This document shows, piece after piece, positions 50,590 to 59,100 of a stretch of DNA of 64,000 nucleotides (positions are counted from its first letter, which is position 1; every line of letters begins with the position of its first letter). Source of the DNA: JAJRVM01 sp963700515 (lineage in GTDB: Bacteria > Planctomycetota > Planctomycetia > Pirellulales > Pirellulaceae). Location: the NCBI GenBank assembly GCA_963700515.1, contig CAVOXY010000035.1:45259-109258 (forward strand). Reading direction: 5' to 3'. The position numbers were made by a program, and so were the translations under genes. The notes under the pieces are model-generated. The model searched no databases. It had not been told where the DNA came from and saw only the letters and a list, made by a program, of their open reading frames with translations.

Positions 50590-51447
50590 ATGGCATCAGC
50601 TTCCACTTTTGATCGAGCCACGATCGAGCGCATTGTGCGGCAGATCGTGCTGCAGCAACCGCTCACTGGACTCACCAATGGTCAACCGTCGAGTGCACAG
50701 TCGGAACTGGTGGTCAGCATCTCGGCTCGACACGTCCATTTGACCGACGAGCACGTGGAGATCCTGTTCGGCGAGGGGCGCACGCTGACGCCGATGAAGC
50801 CGCTCTACCAGGACGGTTTTTATGCGGCGGAGGAGACGGTCATGGTGGTCGGTCCACGTCGGCGGATGTTGCCAACGGTCCGGATTCTGGGTCCGACGCG
50901 TTCCCACAGCCAGGTGGAATTGGCTTTTACGGATTCCATTTCGCTGGGCATTGATGCGCCGGTGCGGCATAGCGGTCGGATCGACGGGACGCCGGGCTGC
51001 GTGCTGGTGGGTCCCAAGGGGGTGGTGGAATTGAAGGAGGGGGTGATTCGTGCCGCGCGACACGTACACATGAGTTTGCGGGATGCCGAGCGATTGGGAG
51101 TCAAGAATGGGGATTCGATGAAGTTGCGCATCGAGTCGCCGTCCTGCACGACCGTTTATGAAGATATTCTGGTGCGAGCGGAGGAGACGATCAAGCTGGA
51201 AGTGCATCTGGACACGGACGAAGGGAACGCTTCGTTTCTGGACGCGGCGACGAAAGTCGAATTGTTGTGCATGGACGCGTCGTGCAGCTGCTCGACCCTG
51301 ACGGTGGCAGCTCGAGCTACAACGGGCGCTGGCCAATGTCGCGACGCCGACAGCGCGGGGATTGAGCAGACGTGGAAGGCGCGGACTGCGTTCTCAGCAG
51401 CTACGCGTGGGGAAAGTGATACGACGAGGTCTGAGTTGAACGGGTGA
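50590..51447 (+). CDS. pduL: PduL-type phosphate acyltransferase, BMC-targeted
   Basis: ATG 50,590. Residues 5-22 ('STFDRATIERIVRQIVLQ') form an amphipathic helix like BMC encapsulation peptides. Two PTAC domains follow, each with its zinc-binding arginine-histidine motif: 'SARHVHL' (45-51) and 'AARHVHM' (155-161). Converts lactyl- or propionyl-CoA plus phosphate to acyl phosphate and CoA inside the shell. The core ends near residue 230; the last 50 residues (after 'KVELLCMDASCSCS') do not look like the family and may come from a frameshift, with the real end near 51,300. First structural gene of the locus. Confidence 0.93.
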   Translation: MASASTFDRATIERIVRQIVLQQPLTGLTNGQPSSAQSELVVSISARHVHLTDEHVEILFGEGRTLTPMKPLYQDGFYAAEETVMVVGPRRRMLPTVRILGPTRSHSQVELAFTDSISLGIDAPVRHSGRIDGTPGCVLVGPKGVVELKEGVIRAARHVHMSLRDAERLGVKNGDSMKLRIESPSCTTVYEDILVRAEETIKLEVHLDTDEGNASFLDAATKVELLCMDASCSCSTLTVAARATTGAGQCRDADSAGIEQTWKARTAFSAATRGESDTTRSELNG

Positions 51448-51606
51448 CAACAGGCGGTTCTCATCCTGAAATCGAGCAGGGACGTGTGCCGATACGGCAA
51501 GCTTGCGGTGGATTTTCAAGCGGTTCGGGTGCGGCCGGGAAACGGCTGACCGAGTCGCGCTGACACAACACGCTACCTACTTACTTCACATGGGAGATTT
51601 GCGCAC

Positions 51607-51912
51607 ATGGCAAAACAAATGGAAGCATTAGGCATGATTGAGACGAAGGGCTTTGTGGCCCTTCTCGAAGCAGCCGATGCAATGTTGAAAGCGGCCAACG
51701 TCCAATTCATGGGCTGGGACAAGGTTGGCAGCGGCATGGTTTCGGCGTTCGTCACGGGGGACGTGGCGGCGGTCAAAGCGGCGACGGATGCCGGTGCCAC
51801 GGCTGCCGCGCGGATTGGCGAAGTGGTCAGTGTCCAGGTGATTCCCCGTCCGCATGAGGACTTGGGGATCGTCCTGCCTGTTCCGTTCAAGAAGCCGGTT
51901 GCCAAGAGCTAG
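51607..51912 (+). CDS. BMC shell hexamer protein (BMC-H), first
   Basis: 101 residues, ATG 51,607. Single Pfam00936 domain: 'ALGMIETKGFVALLEAADAML' is the classic opening, 'VTGDVAAVKAATDAG' the mid helix, 'VIPRPHEDLG' the C-terminal strand. Self-assembles into hexagonal tiles forming the facets of the shell. The pore-region loop reads 'KVGSGMV'. Has a 12-residue extension after the domain ('PVPFKKPVAKS'). Followed by a second BMC-H after 123 bp. Confidence 0.97.
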   Translation: MAKQMEALGMIETKGFVALLEAADAMLKAANVQFMGWDKVGSGMVSAFVTGDVAAVKAATDAGATAAARIGEVVSVQVIPRPHEDLGIVLPVPFKKPVAKS

Positions 51913-52035
51913 ATCGATCGACCTCGCGTGGCCCTCATCCCGTGTGGGGAGACGGTCCGCCAGGTGCTTGCAGGCCGGCCACGAGGTGCTCAGTGATATT
52001 CTCCATGGCCACTACGTAACAAGGAAACTGAAACC

Positions 52036-52305
52036 ATGCAAAACGCGATTGGGTTAATTGAAACACGAGGATTGATCGGACTGGTCGAAGCCACCGATGC
52101 GATGGCGAAGGCGGCCAACGTGCAGATTGTCAAGCGGGTCGGCATCGGCGGCGGGTTGGTCACGACGGTCGTGATGGGCGACGTCGGCAGTGTGCGAGCG
52201 GCGGTCGAAGCGGGAGCCAACGCGGCGACGCAGGTGGGCGAGCTGATGAGCAGCCATGTGATTCCTCGCCCGGCCGAAGGATTGATGGACGCGTTCCTCT
52301 CGTAA
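52036..52305 (+). CDS. BMC shell hexamer protein (BMC-H), second
   Basis: 89 residues, ATG 52,036. 'AIGLIETRGLIGLVEATDAM', pore region 'RVGIGGGLVT' and 'SSHVIPRPAEGL' mark a minimal Pfam00936 domain. The pore loop is Gly-rich and differs from the first BMC-H ('KVGSGMV'), so the two hexamers probably pass different molecules. 70 bp before the acetate kinase gene. Confidence 0.97.
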   Translation: MQNAIGLIETRGLIGLVEATDAMAKAANVQIVKRVGIGGGLVTTVVMGDVGSVRAAVEAGANAATQVGELMSSHVIPRPAEGLMDAFLS

Positions 52306-52375
52306 TCGGCCAGCGCGGCGTCGGAATCGGCTGGCCGTCACCGGCGTGCGCACGACAGGAAAAGGAGGACAGATC

Positions 52376-53560
52376 ATGAAGATCTTGGTCGCCAATCTTG
52401 GTTCGACAAGCTTTAAGTACCGGTTGTTCGACATGGCCGATGAGCGTCAAATGGCGCGCGGCGGAGTTGAGCGGATTGGTGCTGAGGAGAGTCTCTGCTT
52501 TGTCGAGGTGAACGGCCAACGCAAGGAACTGACGGCGGAGGTGCCCGACCACGCGGTGGCCGTGCGGCAGTGCCTCGCACAGTTGACCGATCCTGCCAGT
52601 GGCTGTCTGCGCGATGCCACGGAAGTGGCTGCGATCGGCTTCAAGGCGGTACATGGCGGCGGCATCAGCGGCGTGCAGCGGGTGACCGACGAAGTGTTGG
52701 CGGCCATGGAAGCGATGAACGATATCGCGCCGGCCCACAATCCCCCCTACATCAAAGCGATGCGGTTGCTGGCGCAGAAGCTGCCGGGCATTCCACTGGT
52801 CGCGGCGTTCGAGACCGGTTTCCATGCCACGGTTCCGGATCGGCTGCGGTACTATCCCGCTCCCAAGGAGTGGGGCGACGAGTTGCATGTGAAGCGGTGG
52901 GGATTTCACGGCGCCAGTCACCGGTACATTGCCGGTCGCACGGCCGAGCTCTTGCAGCGCGACGACGCGCGGGTGATCTCGTGCCATCTGGGCGGCTCGA
53001 ACAGCCTCTGTGCCATTCGCGGTCGGCAGAGTCATGGGGACGTCGATGGGGATGAGCCCGCAGTCGGGCATCCCGCACAACAATCGGATTGGCGACTTCG
53101 ACCCGTTCGCCCTGCCGCTGCTCATGCGTGCCACCGGCCAGACGCTCGAGCAGGTGCTCGACACGCTGGCCAACCAGTGTGGACTGCTGGGACTAAGCGG
53201 TTTGAGTGGCGATGTGCGGGATCTGGAAGAGGCCGCTGCGCAGGGACACGCGCGGGCCCGGTTGGCGTTGGATGTGTTCGTCAGCGAGATTCGTCGCTAC
53301 CTGGGTGGACTACTGGTCGAACTGGGTGGACTTGATGCGTTGGTCTTCACCGGTGGTATTGGTGAGAACAGCGTGGCCGTCCGCGCGGCGTGTGTGCCGA
53401 TCTCGGCGAACTGGGGATTGTGTTGGACGGGGCCAAGAACGCCGCCGCTCGCGGGGAGTGCTGCCTCAGCAGCGCCGAGAGCCGAGCGCAGATTTGGATT
53501 GTGCCGACCAACGAGGAACTGATCGTCGCCCGACAGACGCGGCAATTGTTAGAAGGATAA
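52376..53560 (+). CDS. ackA: Acetate/propionate kinase (two frameshifts)
   Basis: About 394 residues, ATG 52,376 after 'aaaggagg'. ASKHA fold: 'ILVANLGSTSFKYRLF', 'VAAFETGFHATVP', 'RWGFHGASHRYIA', 'VISCHLGGSNSLCAI', then after a change near 53,035 'TSMGMSPQSGIPHNNRIGDFDP', and 'LVFTGGIGENS'. A second change near 53,400 restores the frame up to TAA 53,560. Makes ATP from the acyl phosphate produced by PduL. In PVM-type loci it completes lactaldehyde oxidation to lactate. The 'IPHNNRIGDFDP' loop is the planctomycete form. Confidence 0.93.
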
Positions 53561-53564
53561 GGGC

Positions 53565-53879
53565 ATGTTTGTGGCCAAAGTGACCGGCTCCTTGGTGTCG
53601 ACCCAGAAGCTCGATTCGATGGTCGGCTACAAGTTGCTGATGGTCGAACCGTATCGCCTCGATCCGCAGGATCGCAAGTCGCTGGTGACGACCGGCCGGA
53701 CGTTTGTGGCGGTCGATATGCTGGGGGCTGGCGAGGGGGATTTCGTCTTGATCTCGCAAGGTTCCAGCGCGCGTCTGACACCCGAGACAAAGAACATGCC
53801 GATCGACACCCTGGTGATCGGGCTGGTCGATCAGGTACACGTGGAGAATACGGCGGTCTACCAACGCAACAGCGAATGA
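53565..53879 (+). CDS. BMC shell pentamer protein (EutN/CcmL), first
   Basis: 104 residues; starts 4 bp after the kinase stop. Pfam03319: 'MFVAKVTGSLVSTQKLDSMVGYKLLMVEP' region, 'TFVAVDMLGAGEGDFVLISQGSSAR' with the Gly-rich loop, and 'IDTLVIGLVDQV'. Pentamers cap the vertices of the shell. Intact frame. Confidence 0.96.
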   Translation: MFVAKVTGSLVSTQKLDSMVGYKLLMVEPYRLDPQDRKSLVTTGRTFVAVDMLGAGEGDFVLISQGSSARLTPETKNMPIDTLVIGLVDQVHVENTAVYQRNSE

Positions 53880-53966
53880 TCGCGCAGTGCCAGCGGCCTG
53901 GCCGGCCGTGCCAGCGGCGTACGACTACTGACAGACTTACGACTTCAAACATAGAAAACGTGTCCT

Positions 53967-55415
53967 ATGCAAATCAACGAAGCTTTGATACGCGATGTGG
54001 TTGCCCAGGTGTTAGCGGAAGTCGGTCGAACGTCTCCGGTGAGCTGTGCGAGTTTCACCGGCCGTCACGGGATTTTCCACGATCCGCACGAGGCGGTGGC
54101 CGCCGCACGCGAAGCGTTTGAGCAGCTGTCGCAACGCACGCTGGAAGATCGCAAGCGGATCATCGAGCCACATCCGCCGCATCTCGATCGACCAGTGTGT
54201 CGAACTGGGCACGATGGAGATGGAAGAGACGAAGATCGGGCGCCTCGTGCACAAGATCGAGAAACTCAAGACGCTGGGGGAGAGATCTCCCGGCGTGGAG
54301 TTCCTGCGGAGCGAGGTATTCAGCGGCGATCACGGCCTGGCCGTGATCGAACATGCTCCCTTCGGCGTGATCGGGGCGATCACGCCCGTCACCCACTCGC
54401 TGCCCACCATCACCGGAAACGCGGTCAGCATGATTGCGGCCGGCAATACGGTGGTGGTCAATCCGCATCCCAGCGGCAAACGCGTGGCGGCGGAAGGGGT
54501 TCGCCGGTTTAACGAAGCGATTCACCAAGATCTCGGTATCGATAACCTGATCTGTGTGATTGCCGAACCGACGCTGGAATCGGCCGATGTGATCTTCAAG
54601 CACCGCGACGTCGGCATTGATCTGCGTGACCGGCGGACCGGCCGTCGGCCGAGCCGCACTCAATAGCGGCAAGCGGGCCGATCGTCGCTGGGCCCGGTAA
54701 TCCGCCGGTCGTCGTCGATGAGACGGCCGATCTCGATCGCGCGGCACGCTGCATCATTCAAGGTGGCGGCCTACGACAATAACCTGCTCTGCATCGCCGA
54801 AAAAGAGGTCTTTGTGGTCGACCAGGTCTTTGACCGGATGATGCAGGCCATGGAACGGGCCGGAGCCGTGCGGCTCAACAGCAGCGAAGTCGACAGGCTG
54901 ACCTCCGTGGCCATCGTCAAGGTCGGGCGAAGGAGACCAGCGGCATGACGTCCCCTGCAAAGAACTACCTGGGCAAAGATGCCAGCGTGTTGGCGCAGGG
55001 CGCCGGGCACCCCGTCTCCCCGGAAACCGAGTTGCTGTTCGGCGAGACCGACGAGAGCGAATCCCTTCGTGTCGGTGGAACAGATGATGCCGTTCCTCCC
55101 CTTCGTGCGCTGTCGCAATGTCGACGAGGCCATCGACAAGGCACGCCACTGGGAACATGGCTTCCGGCATACCAGCATTATTCACTCCCACAACGTGCGC
55201 AACATGACGCGGATGGGACGCGTCATGGACACCACCCTGTTCGTCAAGAACGGGCCCTGCATGGCGTCGCTTGGGACTCGGCGGCGAAGGCTACATTTCC
55301 TTCTCCATCGCCGGGCCGACGGGCGAAGGAGTGACGACGCCGCTTGACCTTCACGCGCGAACGACGCTGCTCGATGATCGACGACCTGCGGATCCTCGGC
55401 GGCGTGGACGCCTGA
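53967..55415 (+). CDS. CoA-acylating aldehyde dehydrogenase, BMC-targeted (many frameshifts)
   Basis: About 482 residues, ATG 53,967. Residues 1-19 ('MQINEALIRDVVAQVLAEV') are an encapsulation-peptide helix. Then 'HAPFGVIGAITPVTHSLPTI', 'SMIAAGNTVVVNPHPSGK', 'AIVAGPGNPPVVVDETADLDRAA', 'DNNLLCIAEKEVFVVD' with the catalytic Cys, and 'FSIAGPTGEG' near the end. Homology hops frame at least seven times (about 54,165, 54,625, 54,665, 54,762, 54,935, 55,000, 55,060 and 55,270) up to TGA 55,415. PduP-like: oxidises lactaldehyde or propionaldehyde to acyl-CoA with NAD. Since this is the core enzyme of the locus, real loss would disable it; I favour poor consensus here. Confidence 0.85.
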
Positions 55416-55422
55416 CAAGATA

Positions 55423-55463
55423 AGCAAGTAACAATGACAAGTGACAGTGACAAGTAACAAGTA
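55423..55463. repeat. ACAAGTA/ACAAGTG heptamer-like repeat
   Basis: 'caagtaacaatgacaagtga' and 'cagtgacaagtaacaagtaa' variants fill the 54-bp gap between the aldehyde dehydrogenase and the second EutN gene. Confidence 0.7.
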
Positions 55464-55469
55464 ACCAAC

Positions 55470-55730
55470 ATGCAAGCCGCTTTGGTGATCGGGAGAACGA
55501 CGGCGACGATCAAGCACGCTTCCATGCGCGGTTACAAGCTGCTCATTGTCCAGCCGCTGATGGCCGACTCGCACACGCGTGACGGGTATCCGCTGCTGGT
55601 TATCGATGGTCTGGGGGCAGGGTTGGGTGAGACGGTGATCATCACCAGTGATGGACGCGGTGCCCGCGAGCTGTTACGCAGCGATGCGACTCCGGTACGG
55701 TGGACGACTTTGGGAATCAAAGACGAATGA
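55470..55730 (+). CDS. BMC shell pentamer protein (EutN/CcmL), second
   Basis: 86 residues, ATG 55,470. 'IGRTTATIKHASMRGYKLLIVQP', 'LLVIDGLGAGLGETVIITSDGR' and 'RWTTLGIKDE' match Pfam03319. The shortest and most canonical of the three pentamers. Its stop overlaps the start of the next gene (ATGA). Confidence 0.96.
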   Translation: MQAALVIGRTTATIKHASMRGYKLLIVQPLMADSHTRDGYPLLVIDGLGAGLGETVIITSDGRGARELLRSDATPVRWTTLGIKDE

Positions 55731-56478
55731 CTGGCGACGTGCCCAACATCGAACAAATTGTGGCGGAAGTCGTGCGACGGCTGAAGCTCCTGGCCGACGC
55801 GCCGGAACCGTCACTTTCGCGTCCGGTCGCTGCCGCTGCGCCAGTCGCGTCGTCCCAATCCACTATAACCCAATCCGCTGCAACCCCGATCGAAGCACCA
55901 GGAACTGACGCTCGACGCCCGCGTGGTCACGACGGCGACCCTGCACGGGCGACTCAATGGCGTGCGACGCGTGCTGGTCAACCAGCGAGCGGTAGTGACT
56001 CCGTCGGTGAAGGACGAGTTACGCAAGCGCGGGATTCGGCTGGAGGTCTGCTCCGAGGCAAACTGTGCGACGACGGCTGCCGACCTGACGGTCGTCCGCT
56101 ACCTGTGCTTACCGGAAGCCGTGCGTGCTGCCGCCAGTCTGCCGTTACCCAATGGAGCCGCGGAGCAACTGTGTGGAGAACTGGGGTCAGCCGTGCGGTG
56201 TGCCGCCGAGTCGGTGAGGGAGGCGGGAAGCGTGGCTGTCGTGCTGACCGATCGAGTCGCTCGCCGCAGTCTGCCTGCTGAATCGCCATGCCGCACGTGC
56301 GGGCCGCCCGGCGCGATCGGTGGACGAAGTGAAGCAAGCGATATTGGCCATTGGGGCGAATGTGTTGGTCATCGATCCGGGAGCGGTGACGACGAACCAG
56401 TGGCACGTGATGATCCAAACCTGCCGAAAAGATCTGCCGCGCGGCTGTCCGCCGGCACTGCAGACACGTTCGGTATAG
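55727..56478 (+). CDS. Uncharacterised BMC-locus protein with encapsulation-peptide-like N terminus (frameshifted)
   Basis: About 250 residues from ATG 55,727, coupled to the second EutN gene. Residues 6-23 ('NIEQIVAEVVRRLKLLAD') look like an encapsulation helix, followed by a Pro/Ala/Thr-rich linker. After a frame change near 55,905 comes 'LDARVVTTATLHGRL' and 'VLVNQRAVVTPSVKDELRKRGI'; after another near 56,255 'SVDEVKQAILAIGANVLVIDPG' to TAG 56,478. The last part recalls RpiB/LacAB isomerases ('ANVLxIG') but I cannot confirm this. By position it is a lumen protein of the compartment. Function unknown. Confidence 0.7.
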
Positions 56479-56562
56479 AGCTGGGATTTTCCGGCCAGAG
56501 CGTTTGGCAGGGGCAGGCGAGCTGACTCGTTGCGGAAAATAATCCCAGGGGAACACGCGACC

Positions 56563-56871
56563 ATGCGGATTGCAGAAGTTGTTGGAAAGGTGACGCTCAA
56601 TCGCTGTCACCCCACGTTTCGCGGGGCCAACTTGAAGCTCGTCATCCCGCTGTTGGCGGACGATTTGGTCAGTGACCAGCCACCGTCGTCCGAGACGCTG
56701 GTGGCGTGGGACGAGTTGGGTGCGGGCTGCGGCAGCCACATTGCCTTGAGCGAGGGGCCAGAAGCTGCTCAGCCGTTTCGCCCGGCGATCAAGCCGGTTG
56801 ATGCCTATGCGGCGGCAATCCTGGATGGTCTGGAAGTAGATGAGTCCTTAGTCAAGAAATTGCGGAAGTAA
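56563..56871 (+). CDS. BMC shell pentamer protein (EutN/CcmL), third
   Basis: 102 residues from ATG 56,563 (an in-frame upstream TTG at 56,530 has no homology). 'MRIAEVVGKVTLNRCHPTFRG' opening, 'TLVAWDELGAGCGSHIALSEG' Gly-rich loop, and a 35-residue C-terminal extension ('KPVDAYAAAILDGLEVDES') absent from the other two. The extension may interact with cargo or other shell tiles. Ends 3 bp before the aldolase start. Confidence 0.96.
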   Translation: MRIAEVVGKVTLNRCHPTFRGANLKLVIPLLADDLVSDQPPSSETLVAWDELGAGCGSHIALSEGPEAAQPFRPAIKPVDAYAAAILDGLEVDESLVKKLRK

Positions 56872-56874
56872 ACC

Positions 56875-57738
56875 ATGATTAATGCGCACAAAATCAAGCA
56901 AGACATTTGCGAAATCGGTCGCCGGATTTACACGAAGGGCTTCGCTGCCGCCAACGATGGCAACATCAGCGTCCGGATCAGCGAAGACCAGGTGCTCTGC
57001 ACGCCGACGGGGCACTCCAAAGGCTTCCTGAAGCCGGAGGATATCTGCACGATCGACATGACCGGCAAACAGATTGCCGGGAACAAGAAGCGATCGAGCG
57101 AAGCTCTGTTGCACCTGGAAATCTATAAGAGCAGGCAGGATGTCAAGAGCGTCGTGCATTGTCATCCGCCCCATGCCACCGCCTTTGCCGTGGCACGCGA
57201 ACCCATTCCGCAATGCGTTCTGCCGGAAGTGGAAGTCTTTCTGGGTGACGTGCCGATCACCAAGTACGAGACGCCGGGCGGGCAGGAGTTCGCCGATACG
57301 ATCATTCCGTTCGTGAAGAAGACCAACATCATCTTGTTGGCGAATCACGGTACGGTCAGTTACGGCGAGGATGTCGAAAAGGCCTACTGGTGGACCGAAA
57401 TCCTCGATGCCTACTGCCGTATCCTGATGCTCTCACGCAGTCTGGGAAACGTAGCGCGTTTCTCGGAAGGCCAGGAACGCGACCTGCTGAACCTCAAGCA
57501 GCAGTGGGGCTATGCCGATCCGCGAAATACCAGCGAGTACAAGGACTGCGATATCTGCAGCAACGACATCTTTCGCAGTAGCTGGCAGGAGAGCGGCGTG
57601 GCTCCGCGAGCTTTCCAGCCGCCGCCGGCCATGGGCGGTCGCGCTCCCAGCACCGCGGGCGGTGGCCTGGATCAGGAAGCGCTGATCCAGCTGATCACCG
57701 AGCGCGTTGTCGCGGAACTGAGTCGACGCGGTAACTGA
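56875..57738 (+). CDS. Class II aldolase, L-fuculose/rhamnulose-phosphate type, BMC-targeted
   Basis: 287 residues, intact. 'NDGNISVRI' phosphate loop, 'KRSSEALLHLEIYK' with catalytic Glu, zinc ligands in 'VVHCHPPHATAFA' and 'LLANHGTVSYGED'. Splits fuculose 1-phosphate or rhamnulose 1-phosphate to DHAP and lactaldehyde. The enzyme proper ends near residue 235; a Pro/Gly/Ala linker then leads to 'LDQEALIQLITERVVAEL' at the C terminus, an encapsulation helix. The enzyme is about 70 residues longer than E. coli FucA because of this tail. Last gene of the locus. Confidence 0.95.
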   Translation: MINAHKIKQDICEIGRRIYTKGFAAANDGNISVRISEDQVLCTPTGHSKGFLKPEDICTIDMTGKQIAGNKKRSSEALLHLEIYKSRQDVKSVVHCHPPHATAFAVAREPIPQCVLPEVEVFLGDVPITKYETPGGQEFADTIIPFVKKTNIILLANHGTVSYGEDVEKAYWWTEILDAYCRILMLSRSLGNVARFSEGQERDLLNLKQQWGYADPRNTSEYKDCDICSNDIFRSSWQESGVAPRAFQPPPAMGGRAPSTAGGGLDQEALIQLITERVVAELSRRGN

Positions 57739-57749
57739 TGACTCGTCCT

Positions 57750-57900
57750 CTTAATCATAATCTTAATCATAATCCTAATCCCCGCCCATTCCAAAGCGGC
57801 GCAGCGAGTTCTGTGCAACGCAACGTCAAACTTGGACGATGTTGGCGAGCTGCGAAGAGGATTACGATTACGATTAAGATCAAGATTATGATTAAGAATG
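57750..57900. repeat. AATCNT hexamer repeat flanked by its inverse
   Basis: 57,750-57,782 'cctcttaatcataatcttaa' and on is answered at 57,845-57,900 by 'gattacgattaagatcaag' and 'attatgattaagaatgaag', giving a hairpin with an 80-bp loop. Sits between the aldolase and the ABC ATPase; might act as a terminator-like structure at the end of the BMC operon. Confidence 0.8.
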
Positions 57901-57960
57901 AAGAAGAGGAAGGTAATTACCTACTCGGGTTCGAATTCTCACAGTCCCGAGTTCGCCTCT

Positions 57961-58758
57961 ATGTCCCCCACGCCGCTTCTGGAACTCTCCGGTGTCAGCT
58001 ACGAGATCCGTGGCCAGCGTATTTTGGACGACATCAGTTGGCGGATCCTGCCTGGACAACATTGGGCGCTGCTGGGTCGAAACGGCGCGGGCAAGACGAC
58101 TTTGCTGCGCATCGCCTGCGGATACCTGTGGCCCAATGCCGGTGGAGAAGTGCTGCGCAACGGACACGTGTTGACTGACCTCAGCCAATTGTGGCGCAGT
58201 ATCGGCTGGGTGACCAGCACGCTGGCCGCTCAAGTGCCCCGCGACGAACCGGCCCTCGATACCGTGGTGTCGGGACGCTACGCCTGCCTGGGACTGCGAC
58301 GCCTGATCTCCCAACGCCCCACAGAGCAAGAGTTTCGAGACGCCGACGCGCTGCTGCAACGCATGGAAATCGAGCACCTTGCCGCGCGACCCTTCGGAGT
58401 CCTTTCGCAGGGCGAACAACAGAAGACGTTGTTGGCCCGCGCCTGTATGGCTCAGCCCATGCTGATGATTCTGGACGAGCCCTGCGCGGGGCTCGACCCG
58501 GCATCGCGCGAATTGTTTCTGGCCGCCGTCAACCAACTGGCGGCTACTCCGTCCGCTCCCAGTCTGATCCTCGTCACTCATCACATTGAAGAGATCATGC
58601 CGGCTTTCTCCCGCTTGCTCGTCCTCGACCAGGGACGGAGCGTCTGCGCCGGCGCCACACGCCAGCTGCTCGACCAGGCCTTGGTCGAACGCCTCTACGA
58701 CGGTGCGGTCTCCCGACTGGTCTGGAACCACGATCGCTGCTGGCCCATTGGGAAGTGA
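57961..58758 (+). CDS. ABC transporter ATPase (ModF/YlmA-like)
   Basis: 265 residues from ATG 57,961; the in-frame upstream ATG at 57,898 lies in the repeat. Walker A 'GRNGAGKTTLL', signature 'LSQGEQQ', Walker B 'MLMILDEPCAGLD', switch His in 'LVTHHIEEI'. The 'HHIEEI' and 'W-A-L-L-G-R-N-G' wording is that of stand-alone ATPases related to ModF and YlmA. No permease adjacent. Role unclear; not obviously tied to the BMC. Confidence 0.88.
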   Translation: MSPTPLLELSGVSYEIRGQRILDDISWRILPGQHWALLGRNGAGKTTLLRIACGYLWPNAGGEVLRNGHVLTDLSQLWRSIGWVTSTLAAQVPRDEPALDTVVSGRYACLGLRRLISQRPTEQEFRDADALLQRMEIEHLAARPFGVLSQGEQQKTLLARACMAQPMLMILDEPCAGLDPASRELFLAAVNQLAATPSAPSLILVTHHIEEIMPAFSRLLVLDQGRSVCAGATRQLLDQALVERLYDGAVSRLVWNHDRCWPIGK

Positions 58759-59100
58759 GGGATTGTCATTGAATGGGCAATCTAGCGAGAGTGTGCGCGA
58801 TGGCGTGGTATGGATCGTGTTAATTCTGAAACGTGGAATGAATCTGCTGTCGTGACAGACCCGATGAATAGACTGCCTGTCTCTAGTGTGCTCACCTTGA
58901 GGTCCTGCCGGTATACACCCCCTATTTTCACCAGGTTAGCTGTTATTTCCAGCAGAGCGGCGTTTTCGCGTCGGCCGCTTGAGCGGGAGCCATTCGGCTT
59001 CGGGGTTTACGAAGAGATCAGGTAACGACTACATTAGCCGACCCTGGCATGGTGCACGGATGCGTCGCGAACGTTCGAGCACGCGTACGGCGAGTACAGG
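58759..59100. other. Intergenic region before TPR gene
   Basis: 340 bp; no gene, repeat or clear regulatory site recognised. Short frames here have no family features. Confidence 0.5.

Noticed and set aside
49460..57738. Claim that the microcompartment itself is new
   Set aside because: Gene content matches the described planctomycete/verrucomicrobial fucose-rhamnose type; only details such as the 55,727 protein seem unassigned.
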